Of a stretch of 64,000 nt of DNA, positions 60,151-64,000 are shown one piece after another (the stretch's first letter is position 1; every line of letters starts with the position of its first letter). The stretch spans positions 18,622,694-18,686,693 of the forward strand of contig BRKX01000014.1 in the NCBI GenBank assembly GCA_026008535.1, in the 5' to 3' direction. Source of the stretch: Perilla frutescens. Its lineage: Eukaryota > Streptophyta > Magnoliopsida > Lamiales > Lamiaceae. Position numbers and translations under genes: made by a program. Under the pieces are notes generated by a model, which was given only the letters and a program-made list of their open reading frames with translations, was not told the origin of the DNA and did no database searches.

Positions 60151-63100
60151 ATGTTCACTATCCCTTGCATCATTGGGAGCAAAAAGGTAGAGAAAGTCAT
60201 GTTAGACTTAGGAACGTCCATCAATGTCATGCATTTCTCTATTTACAAGGAATTACAGTTGGGTCTTATGAAAGATACTCGAGTCATCATTCATTTAGCT
60301 GATAGGTCCAATGCATACCCTAGAGGTGTAGTAGAGGATGTCTTAGTTAAGGTGAATGAGTTAATTTTTTCTGTTGATTTCTACATCATTGACATGGGTG
60401 ATGCACTGTCTGCACATAGATCCTTGATTCTGTTAGGCCGTCCATTTATGAAAACTGCACGAACAAAGATTGATGTTGATAAAGGAATGCTAAGTTTTGA
60501 ATTTGATGGGGATGTTGTCACATTTAATATATTCGAAGCAATAAAGCATGTGGAGGATCCTGAGGCTCTTTATATGGTTGATACTATTGAGTCCATTATT
60601 GATGATTTTGTTGAGTATAATTTCAGGGATGACAAATTAGAGTAGGTACTCTTTGGAGGAATGACCAAACACATTTCAGATTCGGAAGAGGAGAAAGAAA
60701 TCCAAGAGATAATACAGCAGCTGTATACAGCCGAAGAGTTTTCTGCCAGAAATTCGGCAGGCCGTTTGCCCTTGCCGACCAACACAGAGCCGATTCTACC
60801 ATCACATGTGAAGGCTCCAGCTCTAGACTTGAAGGTTCTTCCTGAGCATCTGAAATATGCTTACCTGGGGGAAGCAGATACATTGCCCGTAATCGTCAGT
60901 AAAGACCTTACCGCGGAGCAGGAACTGCAATTGATTGCTGTCTTGAAGAAGCACAAAGGGGCTATCGGCTGGACTCTCACCGACATCAAGGAGATCAGCC
61001 CCGACATCTCCATGCACTGAATATTCCTTGAAGATAATCATAAGCCATCATGAGATCCTCAGAGGAAGCTGAACCCGGTGATGAAAGTAGTATTGAAGGA
61101 GATTCTAAAGCTGCTCCAATTGTGAATCATCTACCTAATTTCTAACAGTGTCTGGATTAGCCCAATGCATGTGGTTCCGAAAAAGTCTGGTTTCCAACTC
61201 GTGAAGAATGACAATAATGAGTTGATCCCAATGAGATTGCAAATAGGTTGGAGGATGTGCATCGATTTCCGGAAGTTGAATGATGCTACACGCAAAGACC
61301 ACTTCCCACTGCCCTTCATCGACGAGATGTTAGAAAAAATGGCTGGGAAATCCTTCTTTTGCTTCCCCGATGGGTACTCGGGATATTTTTAGATTTTTGT
61401 GGCTCAATAAGATCAAGAAAAGACCACATTCACTTGTCTATTTGGGACTTTCGCTTGTCGTCGCATGCCATTCAGTTTGTGCAATGCACCGAGCACCTTC
61501 CAATGGTGCATGATGAGCATCTTTTCGGATCTAATTGAAAGCTACATAGAAATCTTCATGGATGATTTTACAGTGCATGGCGATTCATTTGAGCAGTGCT
61601 TGGAGCACCTCGACAAGGTCCTCCAAAGATGTGTAGAAACGGACTTCGTCCTAAATTTTGAGAAGTGCCACTTCATGGTGAAGCAAGGAATTGTGCTCGG
61701 GCACGTCATATCCGAGAAAGGGATTGAAGTTGATCGAGCAAAGGTGGATTTGATCACAAAGCTTCCGTATCCTTCCAATGAGAAGGAAATTCGAGCCTTC
61801 TTAGGCCATGCAGGCTTCTACCGTCGCTTCATACAAGACTTCTCGAAGATAGCCCAACCGATGACTAAGCTGCTGCAGAAAGACGATCCTTTCATCTTTG
61901 ATGATAAGTGTAAGGAAGCTTTTGATTTGTTGAAAGATAAGCTTACCTCTGCACCGATAATTCAACCACCATAGTGGGGACTCCCATTCGAGCTCATGTG
62001 CGACGCAAGTGACTTTGCCATTGGAGCTGTCCTCGAACAAAAGATTGAGAAGTAGAGTCACGTCATTTATTATGCTTCAAAGACTCTCAACCCGGCCCAA
62101 TGTAACTACACAACTACAGAAAAAGAACTCTTGGCCATGGTATTTGCATGTGATAAATTTCAATCCTACCTCGTCGGATCCAAGGTTGTGGTCTACACGG
62201 ATCATGCGGCTCTAAAGTATTTATTGTCCAAGAAGGAATCGAAATCTCATCTTATTCATTGGGTACTCCTACTGCAAGAATTTTGATTTGGAGATTAAAG
62301 ACAAGAAGGGAGCCGAGAACAATGTCGCTGACCACTTGAGTAGGCTGTTGACAGAATCCGATGGTAAGCCCATACCGGATAATTTTCCAGATGAGCTTCT
62401 ACTTGCAGCTGCGGAAAGGGCACCCTGGTATGCTAATTTGATGAATTTTCTCACCACTAGAATTTTTCCCAAAGGAACTGAATCTGCCAAGAAGAACAAA
62501 TTGAGGAGTCAAGCCAAGTATTTCATCTGGGACGAGCCATATTTGTGGAAATCTTGTGCCAATCAAGTTATCCGATGATGTGTTCCTGAGGAGGAGATTC
62601 CATCTATCCTGAGCTTCTGTCATACCCACGCATGTGGTGGTCATTTTAGGCCGAGAAGAACAGCCCGTAAGGTCTTGGACTGTGGATTCTATTGGGAAAC
62701 AATTTTTGAAGACTCATATTCCTTCTGCAAAAATTGTGATCGTTGCCAACGCCTTGGTAACATTTCTTCAAGGAACGAGATGCCTCAAGTTCCTATCTTG
62801 ATCTGCGAGATCTTCGATGTTTGGGGCATGGATTTCATGGGCCCGTTTCCAAGCTCCTTCGGCAACTCCTACACCTTTTAGCAGTCGATTATGTTTCCAA
62901 GTAGGTCGAAGTCAAGGCTACCCAAACTAATGATTCTAAGGTCGTTGCAAATTTCTCAAGTCTCAAATTTTCCAACGCTTTGGTGTTCCTCGAGCTATCA
63001 TCAGCGACCAAGGCACACACTTTTGCAACCGGACCCTAGAAACTCTTTTCAAGAAGTATGGAGTCACTCATCGAGTTGCCATGGCATACCACCCACAATC

Positions 63101-63717
63101 CAATGGTCAGACTGAAGTGTCAAACCGTGAGATTAAACACATTCTGGAGAAAACCGTATGCCCACACCGCAAGGACTGGAGTCTGCGGCTAGATGATGTA
63201 GCATGGGCTTACCGCACGGCGTTCAAAACACCTATCGGGATGTCCCCTTATCGACTAATTTTTGGGAAACAATGTCACCTTCCAGTGGAGCTGGAGCATC
63301 GAGCTTTTTGGGCTGTGAAACAATGCAATTTGGACCCTCGGCTGGTCGGCCATGAGCGACGCTATCAATTGCAAGAGCTCGAGGAAATCCGTTTGGAAGC
63401 CTATGACAGTGCAAGCTCCTACAAGGATCGTACCAAGCTGTTGCACGATAAATATATCTAGAGGAAAAATTCTAAAGTTGGTCAGAAAGTGTTGCTATTC
63501 AATGCTCGTCTACGCCTCATGCCCGACAAACTCAAATCTCACTAGATGAGACCCTTTGAGGTCGTGAGTGTCAGTCCACATGGTGCTGTGGAGATTCGCA
63601 GTCTGGATACTCAGAAATTGTTGAAAGTAAACGGCCAATTGCTCACGCCATATTGTGCCGAGAAAAACTTTACAAGTTTTGATGGGGTTAATCTTGCGAC
63701 CCCAATGATCCACAACT
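60151..63717 (+). pseudogene. Pol of the plus-strand gypsy element
   Basis: Protease 60151-60645 (LDLGTSINVM, LLGRPFMKTA). Reverse transcriptase 60661-61974 in three open pieces: WTLTDIKEISPD, then a stop; HVVPKKSGF and GWRMCIDFRKLN, then stops at about 61390 and 61408; then MPFSLCNAPSTFQW with the catalytic FMDD. RNase H 61975-62285 (CDASDFAIGAVLE, YTTTEKELLAMVF, TDHAALKYLL). Integrase 62290-63461: the HHCC finger CHTHACGGHF ... CDRCQRLGN, WGMDFMGPFP, a frame change near 62960, then YHPQSNGQTEVSNREIKH. The tail to 63717 resembles the integrase C-terminal domain without a chromodomain. Numerous stops: many fit CGA, CAA/CAG or TGG codons changed by C-to-T. Confidence 0.9.
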
Positions 63718-64000
63718 AGCTGCACCACTCCATCGAGCCTCTGACGTTAACTAAGGACGCTTCTCAGGAGGCAACTCGATCTCTTACCTCTCTCCTTTTC
63801 TTTTATTTCTTTTATTTTTTTTCAGTTTTTTTAATTCATTAAAAAAAATAATATATATATGGGCGGCTTGGAGGTTGATCTAAAATTCCAAGTATGGGGG
63901 GGATTATTAGATTTCATTTCTGCATGGACTTAATTGAAATATCCTCATAGTTGATTTGGGAATCCTTCCCAAAACCCTAATCCCCAAATCTAATTGAACC
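63718..64000 (+). other. 3' non-coding tail of the gypsy element
   Basis: Pyrimidine-rich then AT-rich sequence with a G-rich purine run at 63895-63903. The sequence following does not start like the 5' LTR (TGATAGG), so the 3' LTR must lie beyond the window. Confidence 0.6.

Larger units (their letters stand above)
56667..64000 (+). mobile_element. Degenerate Athila/Tat-type gypsy element (runs off window)
   Basis: 5' LTR 56667-58051, primer site 58057-58073, gag, then protease, reverse transcriptase, RNase H and integrase to about 63717, then a non-coding tail with a purine run tatggggggga near 63895. The 3' LTR is not reached. Many in-frame stops and several frameshifts inactivate it. It is the source family of the solo LTR at 33691-35078. 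Confidence 0.9.

Noticed and set aside
1..64000. CRISPR array, rRNA genes or bacterial operons
   Set aside because: No regularly spaced repeats, no rRNA-like sequence, and the gene structure is that of a plant nuclear genome.

Overview
This is nuclear DNA of a flowering plant, most likely a eudicot. It has AT-rich intergenic sequence, short GT-AG introns, one MADS-box gene with the eight-exon architecture of the APETALA1/FRUITFULL clade, and many plant-type transposable elements. The species cannot be named from the sequence. The MADS protein reads closest to the FUL-like branch that includes AGL79 and tomato MBP10/MBP20; this placement is from recall of family features, not from a search.

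The only host gene I can support is this MADS-box gene on the minus strand (ATG at 14091, stop at 9235-9237, 250 residues). All seven introns follow GT-AG and the joined reading frame is open throughout. A 383-bp MITE with a perfect 9-bp target duplication sits in intron 5. A CArG box and two microsatellites sit in intron 1.

The rest is layered mobile DNA. At 206-2640 is a Ty1/copia 5' fragment (minus). At 2848-6575 is a dispersed LTR-like repeat (called R1 here) carrying two solo LTRs. At 7511-8042 is a hAT MITE. At 15890-19343 are two Mutator-like foldback elements, the second interrupted inside its terminal repeat by a hAT element. At 19964-21343 is an LTR-like repeat (R2). From 21349 to 41336 runs a CACTA (En/Spm) element with a Transposase_24-like remnant. 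It holds a second R1 copy, which holds a complete but inactivated Athila-type Ty3/gypsy element (23124-37033), which in turn holds a solo LTR (33691-35078). That is four nesting levels.

Further right are a third R1 copy interrupted by a hAT MITE (42712-44723), a nearly intact hAT transposase gene with one premature stop (46087-48228), another R2 copy, a second Ty1/copia fragment (53420-54840, minus), a Harbinger-like MITE, and a degenerate Athila/Tat-type gypsy element (56667 to beyond the window end). The solo LTR at 33691-35078 belongs to the same family as this last element.

So the window is a slowly decaying heterochromatin-like TE nest next to a transcription-factor gene. Most retroelement nonsense codons look like C-to-T (or G-to-A) changes. 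Insertion limits given to the base rest on target-site duplications read directly from the sequence. R1 and R2 limits are approximate, and no alignments or searches could be run.
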